A stretch of 9,801 bases of DNA, taken from the NCBI GenBank assembly GCA_014534295.1, contig JACVRU010000066.1, positions 1-9,801 on the forward strand. The letters are read 5' to 3'. The notes beneath the pieces are model-generated. The model was not told where the DNA came from. It saw only the letters and a list, made by a program, of their open reading frames with translations, and did no database searches. Shown one piece after another: positions 1-5,320 of this stretch. Both the position numbers and the translations under genes were made by a program. Numbering within the stretch: position 1 is the first letter of the stretch; each line of letters begins with the position of its first letter. Source of the DNA: Thermoleophilia bacterium (lineage in GTDB: Bacteria; Actinomycetota; Thermoleophilia; Gaiellales; Gaiellaceae).

Positions 1-506
1 ATCTGGAGCACGTTCTTGAAGTTGACGAAGATCCCCTGCGCCGTCTCCGGGCGCAGGTACGCGACCGAGCTCGCGTCCTCCACCGCCCCGACGCGCGTCT
101 GGAACATGAGGTTGAAGTGCCTCGCCTCGGTCAGGTCGCACTCCGAGTGCTCGCCGGGCCGCTTGCTCGGCTTGCGCCCGCACTGCGCCTCGTCGAGCTT
201 GTCGGCGCGGAAGCGGAGCTTGCAGGTACGGCAGTCGACCAGCGGGTCGCTGAAGCCGGCGACGTGGCCGGACGCCTCCCAGACCCGCGGGTTGAGGATG
301 ATCGCCGAGTCGAGCGCGACGATGTCGTCGCGCTCCTGCACCATCGCCCGGAACCACAGCGAGCGGAGGTTGTTCTTCATCAGCACGCCGTAGTGCCCGT
401 AGTCGTAGGTCGATCCGAGGCCGCCGTAGATCTCCGAGGACGGGAAGACGAACCCGCGCCGCCTGCAGAGCGACACGATCTGCTCCATCGTCACCGGCCC
501 GCCCAT
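1..506 (-). CDS. glyQS: Glycyl-tRNA synthetase, class II single-chain type (N-terminal 168 residues, cut by window edge)
   Basis: This enzyme charges tRNA-Gly with glycine in the cytoplasm. Reading the minus strand from ATG at 506 gives a continuous frame to the window edge. Near residues 151-158 it shows LRPETAQG, the class II motif 2 region of the bacterial/eukaryotic-like dimeric GlyRS, followed by IFVNFKNVL. Residues 92-123 contain Cys92, Cys95, Cys109 and Cys123 (a CRTC pair plus two further cysteines), the usual zinc-knuckle-like insert after 'SGHVAGFSDPLVDC'. An in-frame TAG at 513-515 lies three codons upstream, so 506 is the longest start. ATG at 488 (Met7) is an alternative. No strong ribosome binding site is visible; GCGGGAA directly precedes the start. 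About two thirds of the protein lies outside the window. Identification is near certain. The heterotetrameric GlyQ/GlyS type is excluded by this motif set. Confidence 0.96.
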   Translation of the reverse strand, partial: MGGPVTMEQIVSLCRRRGFVFPSSEIYGGLGSTYDYGHYGVLMKNNLRSLWFRAMVQERDDIVALDSAIILNPRVWEASGHVAGFSDPLVDCRTCKLRFRADKLDEAQCGRKPSKRPGEHSECDLTEARHFNLMFQTRVGAVEDASSVAYLRPETAQGIFVNFKNVLQ

Positions 507-512
507 TTCCCG

Positions 513-575
513 CTACGGCGCCGGCGAAGCCGGCCCCTTCGCTCCCGGTGAGCCTCCGTCGAGCCCACGGCTCAT
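513..575 (-). CDS. Possible 20-aa leader ORF upstream of glycyl-tRNA synthetase
   Basis: A short minus-strand frame runs from ATG at 575 to TAG at 513-515 and ends six bases before the synthetase ATG, in the same frame. It encodes five glycines in 20 residues (positions 4, 7, 8, 11, 14). A TAGGCT hexamer (588-583) ends 8 nt before its ATG, so a transcript could begin essentially at this start codon. A perfect 6-bp hairpin (GCCGGC-gaa-GCCGGC, 520-534) covers its last codons. This is what a glycine-responsive leader peptide might look like. However, glycine codons are common in such GC-rich DNA and there is no independent evidence of translation. It may simply be 5' untranslated sequence. Confidence 0.22.
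   Translation of the reverse strand: MSRGLDGGSPGAKGPASPAP
520..534 (-). other. Hairpin just upstream of the glycyl-tRNA synthetase start
   Basis: GCCGGC is repeated around a 3-nt loop. Because GCCGGC is its own reverse complement, the repeat forms a perfect 6-bp stem. It ends 13 nt before the synthetase ATG, so in the mRNA it sits directly upstream of the ribosome-binding region. No U tract follows, so it is not a standard terminator. Confidence 0.35.
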
Positions 576-582
576 GACGGCG

Positions 583-588
583 AGCCTA
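583..588 (-). promoter_or_regulatory. Candidate -10 element for glycyl-tRNA synthetase
   Basis: The minus strand reads GATAGGCT here, containing TAGGCT, which fits TAnnnT. It lies just past the stop codon of the upstream metallopeptidase gene and is the only reasonable -10 match in the 507-593 gap. No clear -35 is visible, and that region would fall inside the upstream coding sequence. Confidence 0.3.
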
Positions 589-593
589 TCGAG

Positions 594-1586
594 CTACGGC
601 CGGGAGATCGCCAGCTGGAACTGGCCTTTGCCCCGCAGCAGGCGGACGGTCACGGCCGCCTGGCGCCGCCCGCACACCGTGGTCGACACCTGGGCCGGCC
701 CCCGGCCGCGGGCGAGCCGCAGCGGAGCGCCGGGGACGCGGAGCTGGTAGACCGACGTGCGTGGCGCCCTCAGCGTGAGGGTCACGCGGCCGTCGAGCGG
801 GGTCGAGAAGCGGATCGTCCGCGACCTCGCGCCCTTGAGCCGCAGGACGACGTTGCCCTGCCAGGGGTCGACGATGTCCTGGTCGATCAGTGCGAGCGCC
901 GTCTCGTCGGGCTCGAAGGTGCGGTCGACGAGCTCCCACGGGGACGGCTCGAGCCCTAGCCTCAGCTCGGCGAGCACGCGGTAGGCCTCGGCGAAGCCCT
1001 CGGCGGGGTCGAGCTCGTACCGGTGGAGCGAGAACGTGCCATCCTCGAGGCCGGCGCAGACGTTCACGTAGCTGGCCCAGCGCTTCGGGCCGAACGCGAC
1101 CGCGGGCCACGGCGGGTTCGAGCGGCTGTTGGCGACGTGGTGGCCGTACTCGTGCGCGAGCACCGACTGGCGCGACGGCTGGCCCGCGATCTCCTCCGAG
1201 GGCACGACGGCCCGTCGCTGCGTCGGGGAGTAGCAGGCGAGCGCGTTGGCGCCGCAGATCATGTGCACCTCCGCCGGCGGCGCGAAGTAGAGGAGCAGGA
1301 CCGAGAGCTCGGGCCCGTGAGGCAGGCGCGCGAGGAACTCCGCCCACTGCCGGTTCTCCTCGTCGTTCGCCACGAGCGCGTCCGAGACGGCGATGCGGAC
1401 GCTCTCCCCGGTGGACGTGACGTAGACGCGCTCGTCCGCGGCCGCCGCGCGAAGTGCGAGCAGCGCGGGTGCCTGGGCGGATGCGGGGGAGGCCGCCGCG
1501 GCCGGGTGGGCGACCAGGGCTGCCGCGGCGGCCACCGTCCCCGCCAGGAGGAGCATGCGACTCAGCTGGTGACGATAGGCGCGCAC
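594..1586 (-). CDS. Secreted zinc-metallopeptidase-like protein with HEYGH motif
   Basis: This 330-residue protein starts with a typical signal peptide: basic residues 1-10, a hydrophobic Leu/Ala stretch at about 11-33, and AxA-type cleavage options near 30-38. HEYGHH at 145-150 is the HExxH zinc-binding and catalytic motif. About 46 residues later 'DPAEGFAEAYR' (193-203) offers a glutamate (Glu196 or Glu200) as third zinc ligand, as in gluzincins. The region after about 245 is rich in beta-prone residues and looks like a small C-terminal beta domain. Four cysteines (111, 118, 177, 305) could form disulfides outside the cell. I do not recognise a named family. Protease function is inferred from the motif only. 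The start is uncertain: GTG 1586 gives the best signal peptide, but the promoter candidate at 1572-1605 would favour CTG 1565 or ATG 1556. The gene follows 1629-2021 on the same strand but has its own operator-like repeat. Confidence 0.82.
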   Translation of the reverse strand: MRAYRHQLSRMLLLAGTVAAAAALVAHPAAAASPASAQAPALLALRAAAADERVYVTSTGESVRIAVSDALVANDEENRQWAEFLARLPHGPELSVLLLYFAPPAEVHMICGANALACYSPTQRRAVVPSEEIAGQPSRQSVLAHEYGHHVANSRSNPPWPAVAFGPKRWASYVNVCAGLEDGTFSLHRYELDPAEGFAEAYRVLAELRLGLEPSPWELVDRTFEPDETALALIDQDIVDPWQGNVVLRLKGARSRTIRFSTPLDGRVTLTLRAPRTSVYQLRVPGAPLRLARGRGPAQVSTTVCGRRQAAVTVRLLRGKGQFQLAISRP

Positions 1587-1605
1587 GCTAAGAGGATGCT
1601 GAGAG
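1572..1605 (-). promoter_or_regulatory. Direct-repeat operator and -10 for the metallopeptidase gene
   Basis: On the minus strand CTCTCAG (1605-1599) and CTCTTAG (1594-1588) are direct repeats with an 11-bp period, one helical turn, as bound by dimers of OmpR-family regulators. Exactly 10 nt later comes TATCGT (1577-1572), a TAnnnT -10 match. The second half-site covers the -35 position, the layout of a PhoB-like activator site. The same arrangement recurs at 2028-2061 and 4124-4157. The likely regulator is the response regulator at 2101-2781. The predicted transcript start is near 1565. Confidence 0.62.
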
Positions 1606-1628
1606 GCCCGATAGGGCGGCGTTAACTC

Positions 1629-2021
1629 TCAGCCTCGCGGGCCGCGGGCCCGGTGGACGAGATCGTCGATGACGGCGTCGAGTCGGGCCGTGATCGCGGC
1701 GCGGATCGCCCGCTTCAGGCCGTCCACCGACTTGCCCTCCGCCTCGGCGATCTCCGCGAGGGACTGGCCCTCCCGGAGGCGCGCGAGCAGGTCCTCGCGC
1801 GTCAGCCCGACGTAGTCGGCCGCCGCTGAGAACGTCTCGCGCACGGCCATGTGGGCCGAGCCGCGGTGGTGGGAGTGGTGGAAGGGGCGGCCGGCGCGCT
1901 CGGCCGGCTTCTCCGAGGGAGCCGGATCGGAGCCGCCGCGCGTGACCGCGAGGGCGGCGCCGGCGCCGGCGAGGGCGAGCACCGCCACGAGCGCGAGGAC
2001 GCGGGTGCGGGGGCGCTTCAC
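1629..2021 (-). CDS. Small membrane-anchored or exported protein with His-rich segment
   Basis: This 130-residue protein has a basic N-terminus (KRPRTR), a hydrophobic segment at about 8-27 (uncleaved anchor or signal peptide), and a Pro/Glu/Lys linker. A histidine cluster lies at 48-57 (HHSHHRGSAH, five His in ten residues). A helical domain at about 62-120 contains 'YVGLTREDLLARLREGQSLAEIAEAEGKS'-like sequence (70-98). That last pattern recurs in small secreted proteins of Gram-positive bacteria, often in tandem, and has no established function that I know of. The GTG start at 2021 lies 7 nt after a TACGTT -10, which suggests a leaderless message. The gene is divergent from the response regulator and carries a direct-repeat operator, so it is probably a target of that system. 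By position it resembles CpxP or ZraP-type accessory proteins divergent from their sensors, but no sequence similarity to them is claimed. The His cluster could bind metal. Confidence 0.8.
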   Translation of the reverse strand: MKRPRTRVLALVAVLALAGAGAALAVTRGGSDPAPSEKPAERAGRPFHHSHHRGSAHMAVRETFSAAADYVGLTREDLLARLREGQSLAEIAEAEGKSVDGLKRAIRAAITARLDAVIDDLVHRARGPRG

Positions 2022-2027
2022 GGCGCG

Positions 2028-2061
2028 AACGTAGCACCGAATCGTGAGAGGGCCCTAAGAG
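2028..2061 (-). promoter_or_regulatory. Direct-repeat operator and extended -10 for the small exported protein
   Basis: The minus strand reads CTCTTAG (2061-2055), GGCC, CTCTCAC (2050-2044), then exactly 10 nt, then TACGTT (2033-2028) preceded by TGC, an extended -10. The GTG start at 2021 begins 7 nt after the last T, so the mRNA is probably leaderless. The site lies in the divergent region shared with the response regulator, and binding could also affect that gene. Confidence 0.65.
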
Positions 2062-2088
2062 TTCGTGCGAATCTCCACGGTCCGGTGG

Positions 2089-2094
2089 CATCGT
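2089..2094 (+). promoter_or_regulatory. Candidate -10 for the response regulator operon (leaderless)
   Basis: CATCGT ends 7 nt before the ATG at 2101, the same spacing as at the HtrA and small-protein genes. No ribosome binding site precedes the ATG, which agrees with a leaderless message. The upstream stretch 2061-2078 contains only a poor match to the direct repeat, so any autoregulation probably acts through the divergent site at 2044-2061. Confidence 0.4.
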
Positions 2095-2100
2095 TCGGGC

Positions 2101-2781
2101 ATGCCCGCAACCCTGCTCGTGGTCGACGACGAGCCCGCTGTCCGCGAGGCGCTCCGCCGCGCGCTCGAGCTCGAGGGCTACCGGGTCAGGCTGGCCGAGG
2201 ACGGCGCCGACGCGCTCGCGCAGATCGCCGCCGAGGAGACCGACGCGGTCGTCCTCGACGTGCTCATGCCCGTCCTGGACGGGCTCACCGCCTGTCGCCG
2301 GCTGCGCCAGCAGGGGAGCCGCGTCCCGGTGCTGATGCTGACCGCGCGGGACAGCGTCGGCGACCGCGTCGCCGGCCTCGACGCCGGCGCCGACGACTAC
2401 CTCGTGAAACCGTTCGCGCTCGAGGAGCTGCTCGCGCGGATCCGCGCGCTGCTGCGGCGCGGCGACGCAGCCGGCTCGGACGGTGTCCTGCGCTTCTCCG
2501 ACCTCTCGCTCGACCCCGCGACGCGGGAGGTCCGCCGCGGCGACCGGCGGATCGAGCTGACCCGCACCGAGTTCCACCTGCTCGAGCTCTTCCTCCGTAA
2601 CCCGCGCCAGGTGCTGACGCGGTCGCTCATCTTCGAGCGAGTCTGGGGCTACGACTTCGGGCCGTCCTCGAACTCACTGGACGTCTACGTCGGCTACCTG
2701 CGCCGCAAGACGGAGGCGGGCGGCGAGCCCCGGCTGATCCAGACCGTCCGGGGCGTCGGCTACGCCCTGCGTGAGGCATGA
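2101..2781 (+). CDS. mprA: OmpR-family response regulator, MprA-like
   Basis: This 226-residue DNA-binding response regulator has a receiver domain at 1-118, with acidic residues Asp9/Asp10, phosphorylation site Asp53 (VVLDVLMP), Thr81 (LTARDS) and Lys103 (LVKPF). A winged-helix DNA-binding domain spans about 128-226, ending in the typical QTVRGVGYALRE. Many stretches match mycobacterial MprA as I remember it, for example TARDSV..RVAGLDAGADDYL.KPFALEELLAR and SLDVYVGYLRRKTEA. Its partner kinase overlaps its stop codon (ATGA at 2778-2781), and an HtrA protease follows, as in mprA-mprB-pepD. The frame can be extended upstream to 2065, but the receiver domain starts right after the ATG at 2101 and a -10 sits 7 nt before it, so 2101 is chosen. 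It probably binds the direct repeats at 1588-1605, 2044-2061 and 4124-4141. The symbol rests on similarity and order; strict orthology is not proven. Confidence 0.93.
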   Translation: MPATLLVVDDEPAVREALRRALELEGYRVRLAEDGADALAQIAAEETDAVVLDVLMPVLDGLTACRRLRQQGSRVPVLMLTARDSVGDRVAGLDAGADDYLVKPFALEELLARIRALLRRGDAAGSDGVLRFSDLSLDPATREVRRGDRRIELTRTEFHLLELFLRNPRQVLTRSLIFERVWGYDFGPSSNSLDVYVGYLRRKTEAGGEPRLIQTVRGVGYALREA

Positions 2782-4118
2782 CGCTCAGCCGCCGGCTCGC
2801 GCTCGCCTCCGCGGCGGCCGTCGCGGTCGCGGTCGCGACGCTCTCCGTGGTCGCGTACGCGATGGTGCGCAACGAGCTCCGGAACGAGCTCGACGATGCG
2901 CTCTCCCAGCGGGCCGCGCAGATCACGACGAGCCCGACGACGGCCGCGCGGCTCTTCCAGCAGCGCGAGTTCCCGACGACGCCTGCACCGCCCCTCGGCG
3001 GCGCCGCCGGCTACGCGCAGCTCGTGGACTCGACCGGCGACCGGCTCGCGGAGGCCGAGCAGCACCTGCCCGTCTCGCCGCGGACGTTCGACGTCGCCGC
3101 GGGGAGGAAGGGCTCCTTCTACGAGGACGCGACCGTGGAGGGCATCCACGCGCGGATCCTGACCGTGCCGTTCACGCCCGAGCCCGGGATCGCGCTCCAG
3201 GTCGCGCGCCCGCTCAGCGAGGTGGACGACGTGCTGGCGCGCCTGCGGCTGGTCATGCTGCTCGTGGCCGTCGGCGGCGTCGCGATCGCAGCCGCGCTCG
3301 GCCTCGCCGTCAGCCGCGCCTCGCTGGCGCCCGTGCGGAGGCTGACGGAGACCGCGGAGCACATCACGGAGACCCACGACCTCACCCTGCGCGTCGAGGC
3401 GGACCGCACCGACGAGCTCGGCCGGCTCGCGGCGAGCTTCAACACGATGCTGGGGGCGCTGGAGGAGTCCCTCCGCGCGCAGCGTCAGCTGGTCGCCGAC
3501 GCCTCCCACGAGCTGCGCACGCCGCTGACGAGCCTGCGGACGAACGTCGAGCTGCTCGCGCGCGGCGGCCTCGGCGAGGAGGAGCGGCGGCAGGCGATGG
3601 ACGACGTCGGCGCGCAGATCGCCGAGCTGACGACGCTGATCACCGACGTGGTCGAGCTCGCCCGCGACGGCGAGCAGCGCCACGAGGTCGAGGACGTCCG
3701 GCTCGACCTGCTCGTCGCCGACGCCGTCGACCGGGCGCGGCTGCACTCGCCGGACGTGGCCTTTCGGGAAGAGCTCGAGGAGTCCGTCGTGGCCGCCGTC
3801 CCCGACCGGCTCCACCGCGCCGTCGCCAACGTGCTCGACAACGCGGCCAAGTGGAGCCCGCCGGGAGGGGAGGTCGACGTCGCCGTCCAGGGCGGCGAGG
3901 TGAGCGTGCGCGACCGCGGGCCCGGGATCGACCCCGACGACCTCCCGCACGTGTTCGAGCGCTTCTACCGCTCGGCAGCCGCGCGCCACCGGCCGGGCTC
4001 GGGCCTCGGCCTCGCGATCGTCCGCCAGGTGGCCGAGTCGCACGGCGGCTCCGTGGCCGCCGAGCCGGCGGAGGGCGGGGGGACGGTCGTCCGGCTCCGC
4101 ATTCCTACCAAGCCTTAA
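2778..4118 (+). CDS. mprB: Membrane sensor histidine kinase, MprB-like
   Basis: This 446-residue sensor kinase is paired with the preceding response regulator by a 4-base ATGA overlap, so the two should be co-translated. The first membrane segment is at about 6-29, followed by an extracytoplasmic sensor region of about 125 residues with no recognisable fold. The second membrane segment is at about 158-178, then a HAMP linker to about 230. The dimerisation and phosphoacceptor helix contains ASHELRTPL with His244. The ATPase domain shows the N box (Asn355 in LDNAAKWS), G1 box (DRGPGID, from Asp379) and G2 box (GSGLGL, 407-412). All catalytic motifs are intact. Its stop lies only 5 bp before the direct repeat that drives the HtrA gene. 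In mycobacteria MprB responds to envelope stress and interacts with chaperones and the PepD protease; the same role here is inference. Confidence 0.93.
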   Translation: MTLSRRLALASAAAVAVAVATLSVVAYAMVRNELRNELDDALSQRAAQITTSPTTAARLFQQREFPTTPAPPLGGAAGYAQLVDSTGDRLAEAEQHLPVSPRTFDVAAGRKGSFYEDATVEGIHARILTVPFTPEPGIALQVARPLSEVDDVLARLRLVMLLVAVGGVAIAAALGLAVSRASLAPVRRLTETAEHITETHDLTLRVEADRTDELGRLAASFNTMLGALEESLRAQRQLVADASHELRTPLTSLRTNVELLARGGLGEEERRQAMDDVGAQIAELTTLITDVVELARDGEQRHEVEDVRLDLLVADAVDRARLHSPDVAFREELEESVVAAVPDRLHRAVANVLDNAAKWSPPGGEVDVAVQGGEVSVRDRGPGIDPDDLPHVFERFYRSAAARHRPGSGLGLAIVRQVAESHGGSVAAEPAEGGGTVVRLRIPTKP

Positions 4119-4123
4119 CGCGC

Positions 4124-4157
4124 CTCTCAGGTTCCTCTCAGCAACTCCGGGCACGAT
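4124..4157 (+). promoter_or_regulatory. Direct-repeat operator and -10 for the HtrA protease gene
   Basis: CTCTCAG (4124-4130), GTTC and CTCTCAG (4135-4141) form a perfect direct repeat with an 11-bp period. Exactly 10 nt later comes CACGAT (4152-4157), a weaker -10, and the GTG start at 4164 begins 7 nt after its last base. The geometry is identical to the site at 2028-2061. The weak -10 and overlapped -35 suggest dependence on an activator. The site allows the protease to be induced independently of the kinase operon just upstream. Confidence 0.68.
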
Positions 4158-4163
4158 GCGACC

Positions 4164-5255
4164 GTGAGCAACACGCTGAAGAGAGTGATCGCGCCGGTGG
4201 CCGCCCTCGTCGCGGCCGGAGCCGTCGGCGGCCTCGCCTCCGTCGCGGCCTGGGAGGCGATCGACGGCGAGTCGACGACGACGGTGACCGCGACGACGCC
4301 CGTCGAGCCCGTCTCCAGCACGACGCAGGCGCAGTCCTCGGTAGCGGGCATCGTCGAGAGGGCGATGCCGAGCGTCGTCGAGGTCAAGACCGAGAGCGCC
4401 GCCGAGACCTTCCCGAGCCCCTTCCCGAACCCGGCCCCGTCGCCCCGCGTCCAAGGGGTGGGGAGCGGCTGGGTCTACGACGACGACGGCCACGTGGTCA
4501 CGAACCAGCACGTCGTCGGCGGGACCGACGAGGTGACCGTCGTCTTCGAGGACGGCACCGAGGTCCCGGCGACCGTCGTCGGGGCCGATCCCTCGACGGA
4601 CGTGGCGGTGCTGAAGCTCGAGGAGGGGCACGAGGCGCCCGTGCTCCCGCTCGGCTCCACCTCCTCCCTGAAGCTCGGCGACACCGTGATCGCGATCGGC
4701 AGCCCACTCGGGCTCCAGGGCACGGTCACGGCCGGGATCGTCAGCGGCCTCGGCCGCGACATCCGGGCGCCGAACGAGTTCACGATCGCCGGCGCCGTCC
4801 AGACGGACGCGGCCCTGAACCACGGCAACTCCGGCGGCCCGCTGCTCGACTCGTCCGGGCGCGTGGTCGGCATGAACGCGCAGATCGCCAGCGAGACGGG
4901 CGCCAACACCGGCATCGGCTACGCCATCCCCGTCGAGACGGTCAAGCGGATCGCGGACCAGCTGATCGCCACGGGCAAGGTCGAGCACCCGTATCTCGGG
5001 GTCGTGATCGAGGACGCCGAGTCCGGCGCGCGGCTCGTCGAGGTCCGCTCCGGGAGCCCGGCCGCCGAGGCCGGCCTGCGGCAGGGCGACGTCGTCACCG
5101 AGATCGACGGCGAGCCCGTCGAGTCCTCCGACGACCTCCGCCGGGCGGTCGAGCGCCACAAGCCGGGCGACGAGCTCGAGCTCGCCTACGAGCGCGACGG
5201 CGAGTCCGCCACGGTGACCGTCACGCTCGGGTCACGGCCCGCTTCCTCCGCATAG
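4164..5255 (+). CDS. pepD: Membrane-anchored HtrA/DegP-family serine protease with PDZ domain (PepD-like)
   Basis: This is a 363-residue extracytoplasmic quality-control protease that degrades or refolds damaged envelope proteins. An N-terminal hydrophobic anchor at about 9-30 is followed by a Thr/Ser/Pro/Val-rich linker to about 55. The trypsin-like domain has a complete triad: His116 (VTNQHVV), Asp146 (STDVAVLKL) and Ser223 (HGNSGGPLLD). One PDZ domain fills about 270-355 (HPYLGVV ... AGLRQGDVVTEIDG). The length and single PDZ fit actinobacterial HtrA proteins. The GTG start is supported by signal-anchor placement and by the -10 located 7 nt upstream. Its position directly after an MprAB-like pair matches mycobacterial pepD. 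The gene has its own direct-repeat operator and is closed by a strong hairpin at 5282-5303, so it is probably a single-gene transcript plus readthrough from the kinase operon. Confidence 0.94.
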   Translation: MSNTLKRVIAPVAALVAAGAVGGLASVAAWEAIDGESTTTVTATTPVEPVSSTTQAQSSVAGIVERAMPSVVEVKTESAAETFPSPFPNPAPSPRVQGVGSGWVYDDDGHVVTNQHVVGGTDEVTVVFEDGTEVPATVVGADPSTDVAVLKLEEGHEAPVLPLGSTSSLKLGDTVIAIGSPLGLQGTVTAGIVSGLGRDIRAPNEFTIAGAVQTDAALNHGNSGGPLLDSSGRVVGMNAQIASETGANTGIGYAIPVETVKRIADQLIATGKVEHPYLGVVIEDAESGARLVEVRSGSPAAEAGLRQGDVVTEIDGEPVESSDDLRRAVERHKPGDELELAYERDGESATVTVTLGSRPASSA

Positions 5256-5281
5256 CAGGTGCTTCCTTCCTCCGGGACAGG

Positions 5282-5303
5282 GAGGGCCGGGAGACCGGCC
5301 CTC
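5282..5303 (+). terminator. Hairpin terminator after the HtrA gene
   Basis: GAGGGCCGG (5282-5290) pairs perfectly with CCGGCCCTC (5295-5303) around a GAGA loop, a 9-bp GC-rich stem that G-U pairs can extend outward. It is followed by TTCGTC, not a U run, so it is an imperfect intrinsic terminator of the kind usual in GC-rich actinobacteria. An alternative stem of CCTCC (5269-5273) with GGAGG (5281-5285) would exclude it, but this is weak and probably incidental. Confidence 0.6.
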
Positions 5304-5308
5304 TTCGT

Positions 5309-5314
5309 CACAAT
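5309..5314 (+). promoter_or_regulatory. Candidate -10 for the PPDK-regulator operon (leaderless)
   Basis: CACAAT ends 7 nt before the GTG at 5321, again the leaderless spacing seen at other genes here. It directly follows the terminator hairpin of the HtrA gene, supporting a new transcription unit. No direct-repeat operator of the CTCTCAG type is present, so this unit appears to lie outside the two-component regulon. Confidence 0.4.
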
Positions 5315-5320
5315 GGACGC

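Noticed and set aside
16..551. Two plus-strand ORFs over the glycyl-tRNA synthetase gene
   Set aside because: They lie opposite the synthetase, whose class II motif and cysteines are unmistakable, and have no recognisable features.
2061..2078. A fourth regulon box directly upstream of the response regulator -10
   Set aside because: At the position predicted by the common geometry the sequence is GTTCGTG-CGAA-TCTCCAC, which matches the consensus poorly in both halves.
2760..5159. 799-aa open frame on the minus strand opposite the kinase and HtrA genes
   Set aside because: It is antisense to three confidently identified genes, its translation is Arg/Gly/Ala/Asp-rich low-complexity with no recognisable motif, and such shadows are expected in DNA with strong third-position GC.
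5269..5303. Riboswitch or attenuator between the HtrA and DUF299 genes, from two mutually exclusive stems
   Set aside because: The alternative stem is only five base pairs, there is no conserved aptamer-like sequence, and the leaderless -10 at 5309-5314 would start the downstream transcript after the structure.
2771..5320. Long upstream extension (to 2771) of the DUF299 reading frame
   Set aside because: It runs out of frame through the kinase and HtrA genes with Arg-rich nonsense sequence. Family similarity starts only after GTG 5321.
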